Positions 31,325-40,807 of a DNA stretch of 64,000 bases are shown here, in pieces. The notes beneath the pieces are model-generated. The model was not told the DNA's origin, did no database searches, and saw nothing but the letters and a program-made list of their open reading frames with translations. Origin of the DNA: Parvularculaceae bacterium. GTDB taxonomy: Bacteria; Pseudomonadota; Alphaproteobacteria; Caulobacterales; Parvularculaceae. How positions within the stretch are numbered: position 1 is the first letter of the stretch; each line of letters starts with the position of its first letter. The stretch is taken from NCBI GenBank assembly GCA_013389105.1, contig JACADZ010000022.1, positions 62,001-126,000 on the forward strand. Reading direction: 5' to 3'. The position numbers and the translations under genes were made by a program.

Positions 31325-32899
31325 ATGATCGCCGCCCGTTTTTCTCGCGCCGACATTGACGTGGTCAAGGCCTGGCCGTTCGAAGAGGCGCGAAGGCTCG
31401 AAAAGCGCCTTGCGCGCATGAAGCATGACGGCGTCGTCCTTTTCGAAACCGGCTACGGCCCCTCCGGGCCGCCGCATATCGGCACATTCGGCGAGGTCGC
31501 GCGCACGACCATGGTCCGCCGAGCCTTTGAGTTGATGACCGGCCGCAAGACGCGCCTCATCTGCTTCTCAGACGACATGGACGGCATGCGCAAGGTGCCG
31601 CCGGCCATGCCCAACCAGGAACTCCTCGCGCGTCATCTTCAGATGCCGCTGACGAGGGTGCCCGATCCCTGGGGAACGCACCCGAGCTTTGCGCACCACA
31701 ACAACGCCAGGCTCCGCGCGTTCCTCGACCGGTTCGGCTTCGAATACGAATTCATGTCTGCGACCGAGCAGTACCAGTCGGGAAAATTCGATGCGACGCT
31801 GATCCGCGTGCTCGAACGCTATGACGCCGTCATGGAGATCATGCTTCCTTCGCTCGGCGACGAGCGCAGGGAGACCTACTCGCCGATCCTGCCGATCTCG
31901 CCGACGACCGGTCGCGTCCTTTATGTGCCCCTGCTCGAACGCGACGCCGGCACCGGCGAGATTGTGTTCGAGGACGAGGGCGGGGCCCGCGTGAAGATGC
32001 CGGTGACCGGCGGTCGCGCCAAACTCCAGTGGAAGGCCGACTGGGCCGGAAGATGGCTCGCGCTCGGCGTCGATTATGAAATGGCCGGCGAGGATCTCAC
32101 CGAGTCGGTGCGCCTGTCCCAGCGCATCGTCAGGGCGCTCGGCGGCGAGCCGCCGGAGGGGTTCAACTACCAGCTGTTCGTGGATGAGGAAGGAAAGAAG
32201 ATTTCAAAAACGAAGGGCAACGGCATTTCGATCGAAGAATGGCTCGCCTATGCGACGCCCGAGAGCCTGTCGCTGTTCATGTTCCAGAACCCCAAGGCGG
32301 CCAAAAAGCTCTATTTCGACGTGATCCCGAAGACGGTCGACGAGTACTGGGGCCATGTCGAAAAATATCCCGGGCAGGAGGGCGCCAAGGCGCTCGACAA
32401 TCCGGTCTGGCATATCCACGGCGGACAGCCGCCGGCGACGACGCCTCCCGTCAGTTTTGCCATGATCCTGACGCTAGCGTCGGCGGTCGGCGGCGATCCC
32501 GAGGTGTTGAAGGGCTTTATCCGCAAATACCGCCCCGGCGCGTCGTCGGCGTCTCTCGCCGAAGCGGACCGCCTCGCGCATTACGCAGCGCGCTACTACA
32601 AGGACCGAATTGAACCGGGCAAACGGTTCCGTCCGCCTACGGAGCAGGAGCGGGCCGCGCTCCTTGACCTCTCGTCCCGCCTCAAGGCGCTCGGCGACGG
32701 CGCGGACGAGGACGCCTATCACACGGCCGCATTCGACGTCGGCAAGGCGCACGGCTACGAGAAGAATCTGCGCGACTGGTTCGCCGCCATCTATGAAGTC
32801 GTGCTCGGCCAGAGCGAAGGCCCGCGCATGGGGCCGTTCGCGAAGATATACGGCGCAAGGGCGACTGCGGCCCTGATCGAGGACGCGCTCGACCGCTGA
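31325..32899 (+). CDS. lysK: Class I lysyl-tRNA synthetase
   Basis: FETGYGPSGPPHIGTFGEVART; EEGKKISKTKGN (KMSKS-like); archaeal-type class I LysRS architecture. Confidence 0.95.
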   Translation: MIAARFSRADIDVVKAWPFEEARRLEKRLARMKHDGVVLFETGYGPSGPPHIGTFGEVARTTMVRRAFELMTGRKTRLICFSDDMDGMRKVPPAMPNQELLARHLQMPLTRVPDPWGTHPSFAHHNNARLRAFLDRFGFEYEFMSATEQYQSGKFDATLIRVLERYDAVMEIMLPSLGDERRETYSPILPISPTTGRVLYVPLLERDAGTGEIVFEDEGGARVKMPVTGGRAKLQWKADWAGRWLALGVDYEMAGEDLTESVRLSQRIVRALGGEPPEGFNYQLFVDEEGKKISKTKGNGISIEEWLAYATPESLSLFMFQNPKAAKKLYFDVIPKTVDEYWGHVEKYPGQEGAKALDNPVWHIHGGQPPATTPPVSFAMILTLASAVGGDPEVLKGFIRKYRPGASSASLAEADRLAHYAARYYKDRIEPGKRFRPPTEQERAALLDLSSRLKALGDGADEDAYHTAAFDVGKAHGYEKNLRDWFAAIYEVVLGQSEGPRMGPFAKIYGARATAALIEDALDR

Positions 32900-33331
32900 C
32901 TGAACGGGAGTCGGCTAAAAGCGACGCAAAACGCGGCGCGGCGCCGGGCCCGGCGCCGGCCGGCAGCGGCATCGGCTCGCAAATTAACCATGGGAGCCCA
33001 ATAACCCGGCAACCGTCAGGGGAAACATGTCGAAGTTATCCCCGGTCTCCGTCGCGGCCTTATGATGTTCAGCCGCCGGCAAACGGCGCCCGGAGAATGA
33101 TGATGATGTTTGACGACCGACTGAGGATCCCGCTCCGCATTCCCGTCCCGCGCGGGGGCTGGAATGCGGCGGGAAGGCGCGTCGAAGACGCGCGCGCGGC
33201 AATCGCCGGAGAGGCGAAGGATGGAAATGGGCGCGGCGGTTTCTCCTTACGCGGGAGCGAGACCAACTCGGCCTCCAACCGCGCGGACCCGGCCGACCCT
33301 CCGCTCATGAGCTTCCGCCGCCGAAGCGAAG

Positions 33332-33347
33332 TGTTTCACGTGAAACA
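33332..33347. other. parS centromere site (ParB-binding), perfect 16-bp palindrome TGTTTCACGTGAAACA
   Basis: Exact match to the widely conserved bacterial parS consensus TGTTNCACGTGAAACA; intergenic. Confidence 0.92.
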
Positions 33348-33456
33348 AAAGCGCAATCAAGGATATAGGGCGCAAACGGACGAATGTCGCTCGCTTCGCC
33401 GAATTCCCGCCCGGAGCGAAAAGCGGCGCCAAGACGTAAGGCGGCTTGGGCGGCGT

Positions 33457-34755
33457 TCAGCCGTTCTCGCGCAGCACCTCGCCGGCGAGATACAGCGACC
33501 CGCAGATGAGAATGCGCGGCGCCGGGCCGTCTTCGGCGAGGGCGAGGCTCAGCGCCTCGGCGACCGAGCGGGAGGGGATCGCGGCGACGCCCGCCTTGCG
33601 CGCCGCCGCGGCGACCTCCTCAGGGCTTGCCGCGCCGTCATGATCGGCGGCGGTGGCGAAGACCATCGATGCGAGGCCGGCGAAGGCCGCAAAATAGCCC
33701 TCGCGGTCCTTCGTCGCCTGCATGCCGGCGATAAGAACGAGCGGCCGCGGCGATTTCTCCTGCAGGTCCGCCATGACCGCCGCTACAGCGCGCGCGGCGT
33801 GCGGATTGTGGCCGCCGTCGAGCCAGATTTCGGCGTCGGGGCCGAGGGCGTCCTGCGCCTCGTCGACAAGCGGGCCGTATCTGAGACGCTGCAGGCGCGC
33901 CGGCCAGCGCGCATTGACGAGTCCGCGCGAGATCGTCCTGTCGTCGAGCGCAAGGCCCGCCGCTTTCACCGTTGCAACGGCGAGTCCCGCGTTGAAAACC
34001 TGATGCGCGCCGAGAAGGCGCGGCGGGTCCAGATCGCGAAGGCCGTCATCGTCCTGATAGATGAGCCGTCCGTGCTCGGAGAATACGTTCCAGCCGGCGC
34101 CGAACGCGAAGAGCGGCGCGCCGGTTCGCGCCGCATGCGCCGCGACGACCTGCATCGCTTCCGGAGTCTGCGGCCCGACTACGGCCGGCGCGCCCTCGCG
34201 GAGGATGCCGGCCTTCTCGGCGGCGATCTCGGCGAGCGTTTCCCCGAGGAACTGCTGATGGTCGAGGGCGATCGGCGTGATTGCGGCGGCAAGCGGCCTT
34301 TCGATCACGTTGGTCGCGTCGAGCCGTCCCCCGAGTCCGACTTCGAGCACCAGGTAATCGGCCGGATTTTCGGCGAACGACAGAAAGGCGGCCGCGGTCG
34401 TCGCTTCGAAGAAGGTCAGCGACTTCGGCCCGACGGCCCGGTCGCAGCGCTCGAGGATGTCGACCAGGTAATCGTCGGCGACGGGCTCGCCGTTGATGAC
34501 GATCCGCTCGTTGAAGCGCACGAGGTGAGGCGAGGTGAACGCATGCACCGACGCCCCCGACGCCTCGAGAATCGCGCGCAGGTAGGCGCAGGTCGAGCCC
34601 TTGCCGTTGGTGCCGGCGACATGAATGACCGGCGGGAGGCGGAACTGGGGATTGTTGAGGGCCTTGAGCGCCGCGCGCATGCGCTCAAGGCCGAGATCAA
34701 TGAGGACGGGACGACGTTCGGCAAGGCGCCTCAGCGCCGCTTCAGGGTCGGCCAC
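33457..34755 (-). CDS. folC: Bifunctional folylpolyglutamate synthase/dihydrofolate synthase
   Basis: IHVAGTNGKGSTCAYLRAILEASG; LEVGLGGRLDATNV; WLDGGHNPHAARA. Confidence 0.96.
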   Translation of the reverse strand: MADPEAALRRLAERRPVLIDLGLERMRAALKALNNPQFRLPPVIHVAGTNGKGSTCAYLRAILEASGASVHAFTSPHLVRFNERIVINGEPVADDYLVDILERCDRAVGPKSLTFFEATTAAAFLSFAENPADYLVLEVGLGGRLDATNVIERPLAAAITPIALDHQQFLGETLAEIAAEKAGILREGAPAVVGPQTPEAMQVVAAHAARTGAPLFAFGAGWNVFSEHGRLIYQDDDGLRDLDPPRLLGAHQVFNAGLAVATVKAAGLALDDRTISRGLVNARWPARLQRLRYGPLVDEAQDALGPDAEIWLDGGHNPHAARAVAAVMADLQEKSPRPLVLIAGMQATKDREGYFAAFAGLASMVFATAADHDGAASPEEVAAAARKAGVAAIPSRSVAEALSLALAEDGPAPRILICGSLYLAGEVLRENG

Positions 34756-34758
34756 TCG

Positions 34759-35709
34759 CTATTCCGCGGCTTTATCGAGCATGAGTCCCTCGGCCGGCTT
34801 GCGCGCCCGGGCGTCGCGGATTTGCACGACGGCGGACTTTGCGACCGATGCGCCGTTCTTGGTAAGCACCCGGACGAGCCGCGCCAGAGTCCCGCGCAGC
34901 TCCTTGCGGTCGACGACGAGATCCACCATGCCCTTGTCGCGCAGGAACTCGGCGCGCTGGAACCCCTCCGGGAGCTTTTCCCGGATCGTCTGCTCGATGA
35001 CGCGCGGGCCGGCAAAGCCGATCAGGGCCCCCTTTTCCGCAAGGTGAACGTCGCCGAGCATCGCGTAGGAGGCGGTGACGCCGCCCGTCGTCGGATGCGT
35101 GTGCACGACGATGTAGGGGAGCCCCGCCTCGCGCAGCATCTGCACGGCGATCGTCGTACGAGGCATCTGCATCAAGGAGAGAATGCCCTCCTGCATGCGC
35201 GCGCCGCCGGAAGCCGTGAAGACGATCAGCGCGCGGCCTTTCTTTACGGCCTCATCCGCGGCTCTCAGAAGCGCCTCGCCGATGGCCATGCCCATCGAGC
35301 CGCCCATGAAATCGAAATCCTGCACGGCGACGACCACGGGGACCTGCTCGATGGTTCCGAGCGCCACCTCAATTGCGTCGTTGCGCGTTGTCTTCTTGCG
35401 GTTCTCCTTCAGCCGATCGACGTACTTCTTCTCGTCGCGGAATTTCAGCGGATCGGCCGGCGGCTCCGGGAGGGCCAGCAATTCGAACACGCCGTTGTCG
35501 AACAGCGACTTCAGGCGCTCCATTGTCGAGAGGCGCATGTGATGGCCGCACGAGGGGCAGACCTGCAGGTTCGCTTCGAGATCGCGGTTGAACAGCATCT
35601 CGCCGCAACCGCCGCATTTGACCCAGAGGGCGTCAGCGCCCTGGTCCTGCTTCTTGAATATGTTCTTGATGCCGGGCGGAAAATTCGAAAGCCAACTCAT
35701 GGTCCTCAC
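34759..35709 (-). CDS. accD: Acetyl-CoA carboxylase carboxyltransferase subunit beta
   Basis: [31 protein letters not shown] zinc finger; [32 protein letters not shown]. Confidence 0.97.
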   Translation of the reverse strand: MRTMSWLSNFPPGIKNIFKKQDQGADALWVKCGGCGEMLFNRDLEANLQVCPSCGHHMRLSTMERLKSLFDNGVFELLALPEPPADPLKFRDEKKYVDRLKENRKKTTRNDAIEVALGTIEQVPVVVAVQDFDFMGGSMGMAIGEALLRAADEAVKKGRALIVFTASGGARMQEGILSLMQMPRTTIAVQMLREAGLPYIVVHTHPTTGGVTASYAMLGDVHLAEKGALIGFAGPRVIEQTIREKLPEGFQRAEFLRDKGMVDLVVDRKELRGTLARLVRVLTKNGASVAKSAVVQIRDARARKPAEGLMLDKAAE

Positions 35710-35804
35710 CTGATGCGGCGCCGCGCGGCCTCTCTCCTACGCCGCGCCTCACTCAACAAAGCTTACCAGAACATAGCAGGCGTGCGCGCCGGTCGGTCCC
35801 TATA

Positions 35805-36302
35805 TTATGCGGCGGACGGCTCGCCGTCCGCCTGCCTGGACGTCGCGGCCCCCGCCAGGCGCGCATCCAGAGCCTCATTCAGGTCGCGAACCGCCTTCAG
35901 CGCTGACGCTACGGCGGCCGGATCCATGTCGGGGACCCAGGTCTCCAGCTCCTCGAGCTCGCGTTTCTGGATGGCGACGCAGAGGTCGATCCCCGACTTG
36001 GTGAGCGAATAGAGGCTCGACCGGCGGTGCCGCGGGTTGTCAACGGCGGCGACGAAGCCCTTGGCCTGAAGGTCGTCGAGATGCGGCTGAATCGCCTGCC
36101 TCGTCACCAGTTTCCGGCGCGCCAGGTCGGGCGCGGTTTGCTCGCCGTCCACAAAAAGCATTTTCAGAATGCTTCGATGCGGGCCGCCGACGCCCATATG
36201 ACCGTGGAGCTGTTCGGCCATGGCGCTAAGCCGGTAATAAGCGACAGGGATTTCGTCGATCAGTTCAAGGATGGACTGACGCGAATGGCCGTCTTTATAC
36301 AT
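35805..36302 (-). CDS. MarR-family transcriptional regulator
   Basis: Winged-helix pattern APDLARRKLVTRQAIQPHLDDLQAKGFV...RRSSLYSLTKSG. Confidence 0.8.
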   Translation of the reverse strand: MYKDGHSRQSILELIDEIPVAYYRLSAMAEQLHGHMGVGGPHRSILKMLFVDGEQTAPDLARRKLVTRQAIQPHLDDLQAKGFVAAVDNPRHRRSSLYSLTKSGIDLCVAIQKRELEELETWVPDMDPAAVASALKAVRDLNEALDARLAGAATSRQADGEPSAA

Positions 36303-36352
36303 GACAAGTATGCTGTCACAACGGCAAATAAATTGTCAAGAAGGGGATGATT

Positions 36353-36793
36353 TCAGATTCCGTAAAACGCGAAAGCAAGCCACGGCCACATCATGAGCGC
36401 CCCGACGCCCAGCCATACCAAGGCGAAAAGCTGTTGCCGCCTGACGCCGAAAAGCAGGGCGAAGATATAGGCGCTGATGAAGAAAAGCGGGAACAGGAAC
36501 GCCGGCGCAAGAAGGATCTGCGGGAGGGCGGGATAGCCGCCGAACATCATTTTCGAACGATCGAGGATTTCGGCGACCGACAAGACCATCGGTATGGCCG
36601 CCGCCAGGGTCCAGAAGCCGAGCACGAACCACGGGACGTAGGATGGCGCGCCGTTGCGCCTGAAAAGGTCAATGAAGATCGGCAACGGTCCGATCACGGT
36701 AGGGCTTATCGCGACGACACCGATCGCAATCAGTTCGTCGAGGGTGGTTGGAACCGTCTTGACGCGCTCGATCTCGGCAAGGAGTCCGAACAT
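36353..36793 (-). CDS. Hypothetical integral membrane protein
   Basis: Four hydrophobic segments over 146 aa; no family recognised. Confidence 0.5.
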   Translation of the reverse strand: MFGLLAEIERVKTVPTTLDELIAIGVVAISPTVIGPLPIFIDLFRRNGAPSYVPWFVLGFWTLAAAIPMVLSVAEILDRSKMMFGGYPALPQILLAPAFLFPLFFISAYIFALLFGVRRQQLFALVWLGVGALMMWPWLAFAFYGI

Positions 36794-36797
36794 CGGA

Positions 36798-37439
36798 TCA
36801 CGGCTGTTGTCCGGCGCCGGCGGCGCTGCGCGTCCTGTCGCTGCCGACCGACAGGTCGATATCGAGATTGAGCCTCTCCTTTACGGTCCAGGTCAATGGA
36901 TCGACGATCAGGATGACTCCCGACGGAATCTCCTCCGTAGAACCCCAGTCGACGTAAAGCGGGACGATGTTCGAGTGGGTGACCAAGAGCACGTTGCTCG
37001 AGGCTCCCCCTGCGAATGCGGTCGTCACGACCGTCTTGAAAGAATCTATTTCCGAGCGCTCGGTCGTCTTGAGCGCGGGCTCCACAAGGACAGGTCCGCC
37101 CGCCGCGATGAGTCGCGCGGTGTCGAAGGCCCGGCAGGAGTCGCTTGTGTAGGCGAGCGCGATGCCGACGCCCGACTCCCTGAAAAATTCGCCGATGAAC
37201 CGGGCCTGAAAGAAGCCTTTCGCGTCGAGGCCGCGCCGGTCGCCAAAGTCGCAGTTTTCGGTCAGCCCTACCGAGGCCAGCTGGCCTTCGGGGGCGTTGG
37301 CGTGGCGCATAAGAATGACTGAGCCGCCCCGTGCGAGATCCGCGAGCACCGCCTCAAGGGTTCGAGGCGCCGTCTCGGCCGCGCGCGCCGCGCCCGCGAC
37401 CAAGAAAACGGCAACCAACGCCCCCAGCATTTTGATCAT
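36798..37439 (-). CDS. Histidine phosphatase family protein (secreted)
   Basis: Signal peptide; GGSVILMRHANAPEG (RHG-like); VLLVTHSNIV. Confidence 0.82.
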   Translation of the reverse strand: MIKMLGALVAVFLVAGAARAAETAPRTLEAVLADLARGGSVILMRHANAPEGQLASVGLTENCDFGDRRGLDAKGFFQARFIGEFFRESGVGIALAYTSDSCRAFDTARLIAAGGPVLVEPALKTTERSEIDSFKTVVTTAFAGGASSNVLLVTHSNIVPLYVDWGSTEEIPSGVILIVDPLTWTVKERLNLDIDLSVGSDRTRSAAGAGQQP

Positions 37440-37576
37440 CGAGCCGCTCGATCCCCGCCTCGAACATAGTCTGCCGGATTTCGCTCAGCCACAACAGGAC
37501 CGTTGTTCCGGACGGGCCTGTTGAAGGGTTGATGATGCGCGTGCGCAACGCCGCCGACCTCTGGCCCGGACAAGGG

Positions 37577-37909
37577 TCAGAGGGCGTCTATGGTCGGCAC
37601 GGAACCTGCGGCCGCGCCCTCGCGGTCGCGCTTCAGCGCCATCAGTTCGAGGCTGTCCGCGCGCGCGCGGCGCCGGCTCTGTCGCCCTGATGCCCACATG
37701 CCGACTGCTCCGAGCACGAAGCCGAGGAGGAGCGCGAGCGTCAGCCACACCCACAGCGGGAGCGGCGGGGTCGCCACGGACGGGTTTTCAACCGAAACCG
37801 CGTCGAAGCTGAGCGCGACCGGCTGGCGATTGGCGACCAGGAACCAGACGACGACAAGCCCTAACGGAAACCACAGGAGCCAGCCCACAAGCTTGTCGAG
37901 GTTCTTCAA
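37577..37909 (-). CDS. LapA-domain membrane protein
   Basis: VVVWFLVANRQPVALSFD...LLLGFVLGAVGMW; adjacent to ihfB as in other alphaproteobacteria. Confidence 0.82.
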   Translation of the reverse strand: MKNLDKLVGWLLWFPLGLVVVWFLVANRQPVALSFDAVSVENPSVATPPLPLWVWLTLALLLGFVLGAVGMWASGRQSRRRARADSLELMALKRDREGAAAGSVPTIDAL

Positions 37910-37912
37910 GGA

Positions 37913-38212
37913 TTACTCCGGCGTCGAGTTGCCCGCCGGGTTTAGCCTCTCGCGCAATTCTTTACCGGCCTTGAAGAAGGGCGCCGCCTTGGCTTCGATG
38001 CGCACGGGCTCCCCCGAGCGGGGATTGCGGCCGATGCGCGGAGGGCGGCGCTTTACTGAAAAGGCGCCGAAGCCGCGCAGCTCAACCCTTTCGCCCCGCG
38101 ACAGAGAGTCGGAAATTTCCTGGAAGACGACCGAGACGATCTTCTCAATGTCCCGATGAAACAGGTTGGGCTTCTCATCGGCGAGTTTCTGAACCAGCTC
38201 GGATTTGATCAT
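37913..38212 (-). CDS. ihfB: Integration host factor subunit beta
   Basis: [17 protein letters not shown]...[30 protein letters not shown]. Confidence 0.96.
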   Translation of the reverse strand: MIKSELVQKLADEKPNLFHRDIEKIVSVVFQEISDSLSRGERVELRGFGAFSVKRRPPRIGRNPRSGEPVRIEAKAAPFFKAGKELRERLNPAGNSTPE

Positions 38213-38368
38213 TTGTCCAAGAGCTCCCCCCGGCGGGGATCGGCGCGGCTCGAATGGCCTGCCGAATGTGATAAAATCCCCGCGATTTCAGTCACTTAAT
38301 GCTGGCAAACCAGGCATGCGGCGTCAAGGCGCTTCTGCGGCGGCGAACCTCGGCTAAGTCATGACCGC

Positions 38369-39115
38369 ATGACGGAAGCCCCGCCCAAGTCGTCCTTCGG
38401 ATTTCGCGACGTGGATCGCGACGAAAAGGAGCGGCTCGTGCGCGGCGTTTTTTCTTCTGTCGCCAGCCGATACGATCTCATGAATGACCTGATGTCGGGC
38501 GGCCTGCATCGGCTCTGGAAGTCGGCTCTCGTCACGAGGATCAATCCCCAGGCCGGCGAAACGCTGGTCGATCTTGCCGGGGGCACCGGCGACGTCGCGG
38601 CGGAATGCGTGCGGCGGATCGAGGGCAGGGGCGGGGCGGCCCGCGCGGTCGTCTGCGATATCAATATGGATATGCTCGTCGCCGGCGCAGCCCGCGGCGG
38701 AGGGTCCTTAGTCCGGCTTGCGGGAAACGCCGAGCAGCTCCCATTCGCGGATCGCTGCGCCGACGCCGTTTCGATCGCCTTCGGCATTCGCAATGTCGCC
38801 GATATCGAGGCGGCCCTCGCCGAGGCCTTCCGGGTCCTGCGGATCGGCGGCCGGTTTTATTGCCTCGAATTCTCCCATCCGGTCACGCACGGCCTGCAGA
38901 AACTCTACGACGCCTATTCCTTCGGCGTCATTCCAAGACTCGGCGAGTTCGTGGCCGCGGATAGCGCCAGCTACCGGTATCTCGTCGAATCGATACGACG
39001 CTTTCCAAAGCAGGAGGCCTTCGCCGCCATGCTCGACAAGGCGGGCCTGCGACGGGTTAAGTTCGAAAACCTGAGCGGGGGAATCGTCGCCATTCATTCC
39101 GGCTGGCGGCTCTAG
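38369..39115 (+). CDS. ubiE: Ubiquinone/menaquinone biosynthesis C-methyltransferase UbiE
   Basis: GFRDVDRDEKERLVRGVFSSVASRYDLMNDLMSGGLHRLWK; VDLAGGTGDVA. Confidence 0.96.
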   Translation: MTEAPPKSSFGFRDVDRDEKERLVRGVFSSVASRYDLMNDLMSGGLHRLWKSALVTRINPQAGETLVDLAGGTGDVAAECVRRIEGRGGAARAVVCDINMDMLVAGAARGGGSLVRLAGNAEQLPFADRCADAVSIAFGIRNVADIEAALAEAFRVLRIGGRFYCLEFSHPVTHGLQKLYDAYSFGVIPRLGEFVAADSASYRYLVESIRRFPKQEAFAAMLDKAGLRRVKFENLSGGIVAIHSGWRL

Positions 39116-39116
39116 C

Positions 39117-40679
39117 GTGCTGAGCGCCCTTGCCGATTACGCTCGCCTCTTCAGAGCCGCGCTGACGCTCGCCCAGCGCGACGCCATCGTTCCGAGGGAG
39201 TTCGCACACCTTGCGCCGGCCCCGGTGCGGCTTCTTGGGGCGTTGACGCGCCTTGGCGCAAGAACGCGCGACGGCGGACGCGAGCTGCGCCCCGGCGAGC
39301 GCCTGGCGCTCGCCTTCGAGGGCATGAGCCCGCCTTACGTGAAGCTCGGGCAGATGCTGGCGACGCGCCCGGACATCATCGGGTTCGAAATGGCGGGAGA
39401 CCTCGGACGCTTGCAGGATCGCATGCCGCCCTTCGGGCAGGACGAAGCGATCGCCGCTATTGAACGCGCCTTTGGCAAGCCGCTCACCGAAGTCTTCGAC
39501 GACTTTTCACGGCCAATCGCCGCCGCTTCGATTGCGCAGGTGCACCGCGCGCGCCTGAAGGACGGCCGCATTGCGGCCGTGAAGATCCTTCGCCCACGGA
39601 TCGAAATCATCGCGGCGCGCGAACTGCGCGCCTTCGCGCGCGCGGCGCGTCTTGTCGAGAGCGTTTCAAAAACGGCAAAGCGGCTCGAGCCTGTGAAGTT
39701 CGTCGAGACGCTGAAGGCCGCCGCGACCATAGAGCTCGACCTGAGGCTTGAGGCTGGGGCGGCGTCGGCGCTTGCCGAGGACATGAGGTCGCTGCCCCAT
39801 GTGCGCATTCCAGAAGTGATCTGGGCCCTTTCAGGGCGACGTGTACTGACGACCGAATGGATCGCTGCGACGCCGATCGCCGATCTCGCCGGGCTCGACC
39901 GCGCCGGCGTCGATCGCAAGCAGCTGGCGCGCAACGTGATCCAGACCTTTCTCACCCAGGCGCTGCACAAAGGCTTTTTCCACGCCGACATGCATCAGGG
40001 GAACATGATGGTGGACGCCGAGGGTCGGCTGGTCCTCATCGATTTCGGCATCATGGGCCGGCTCGACGAGAAGACGAGACGGACCTTCGCGGAGATCATC
40101 CACGGGTTCATCACGCGCGACTACAAGCGCAATGCGGAGGCTCACTTCGAGGCCGGCTATGTGCCGCGAGGACACTCGGTCGAGGCCTTTGCAACAGCGT
40201 TGCGTTCCGTCGGCGAGCCCTTATTCGGAAAGAGCGCCGACGCCGTCGACATGAGCCGCGTGCTGCAGCAGCTTTTCGACGTGACGGCGCTGTTCGACAT
40301 GCATTTGCGTCCGGAGCTGATCCTACTTCAGCGGACCATGGTCGCCGTCGAGGGCGTGGCGCGCTCGCTAGACCCGGCGATCAACCTCTGGGAAGCGGCG
40401 ACGCCGGTGGTCAAGAGCTACATCGCCGATGAGATTGGCCCGCGCCGACAGGCCCGGCGTCTGCGCGACGCCACGCTGAAAGCCCTCGAAATCGCCCCGC
40501 GCCTTCCGGCCTACGTCGAACGTCTCGGCGAGGCGGCCGCCATGGAGCCGCGGGCTGGTCCTGACGCGGCCGCCGAGCGGTTTGCCGCCCTGCGGCGTGA
40601 AATCCGGACCATGCGGCGCCTGGTTCTCCTGCTCTGCCTTGCGGTGCTGGCGCTGGCGGCCGCCGTGGCCTGGCGCTGA
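39117..40679 (+). CDS. ubiB: Ubiquinone biosynthesis protein UbiB (ABC1 kinase family)
   Basis: PPYVKLGQMLATRPDIIG; AAASIAQVHRARLKDGRIAAVKILRP; FFHADMHQGNMM; GTG start. Confidence 0.95.
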   Translation: MLSALADYARLFRAALTLAQRDAIVPREFAHLAPAPVRLLGALTRLGARTRDGGRELRPGERLALAFEGMSPPYVKLGQMLATRPDIIGFEMAGDLGRLQDRMPPFGQDEAIAAIERAFGKPLTEVFDDFSRPIAAASIAQVHRARLKDGRIAAVKILRPRIEIIAARELRAFARAARLVESVSKTAKRLEPVKFVETLKAAATIELDLRLEAGAASALAEDMRSLPHVRIPEVIWALSGRRVLTTEWIAATPIADLAGLDRAGVDRKQLARNVIQTFLTQALHKGFFHADMHQGNMMVDAEGRLVLIDFGIMGRLDEKTRRTFAEIIHGFITRDYKRNAEAHFEAGYVPRGHSVEAFATALRSVGEPLFGKSADAVDMSRVLQQLFDVTALFDMHLRPELILLQRTMVAVEGVARSLDPAINLWEAATPVVKSYIADEIGPRRQARRLRDATLKALEIAPRLPAYVERLGEAAAMEPRAGPDAAAERFAALRREIRTMRRLVLLLCLAVLALAAAVAWR

Positions 40680-40807
40680 GCGTCTCTCCATGCAGGAGGG
40701 CCGCCCGTCGGCTGCGGGGCCGACCTCGATAAAATTATCCCGCCGGCATCCACCCTGCATTCGCGGCCGGCGTGCGAATATCCGTCGGCATCGCGGGGAG
40801 CGCAGTC

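Noticed and set aside
33097-36012. 971-aa plus-strand ORF spanning the folC-accD region
   Set aside because: Antisense to folC and accD, which have strong family signatures; composition (Arg/Glu/Gly/Ala-rich, no domain) is typical of spurious high-GC antisense frames
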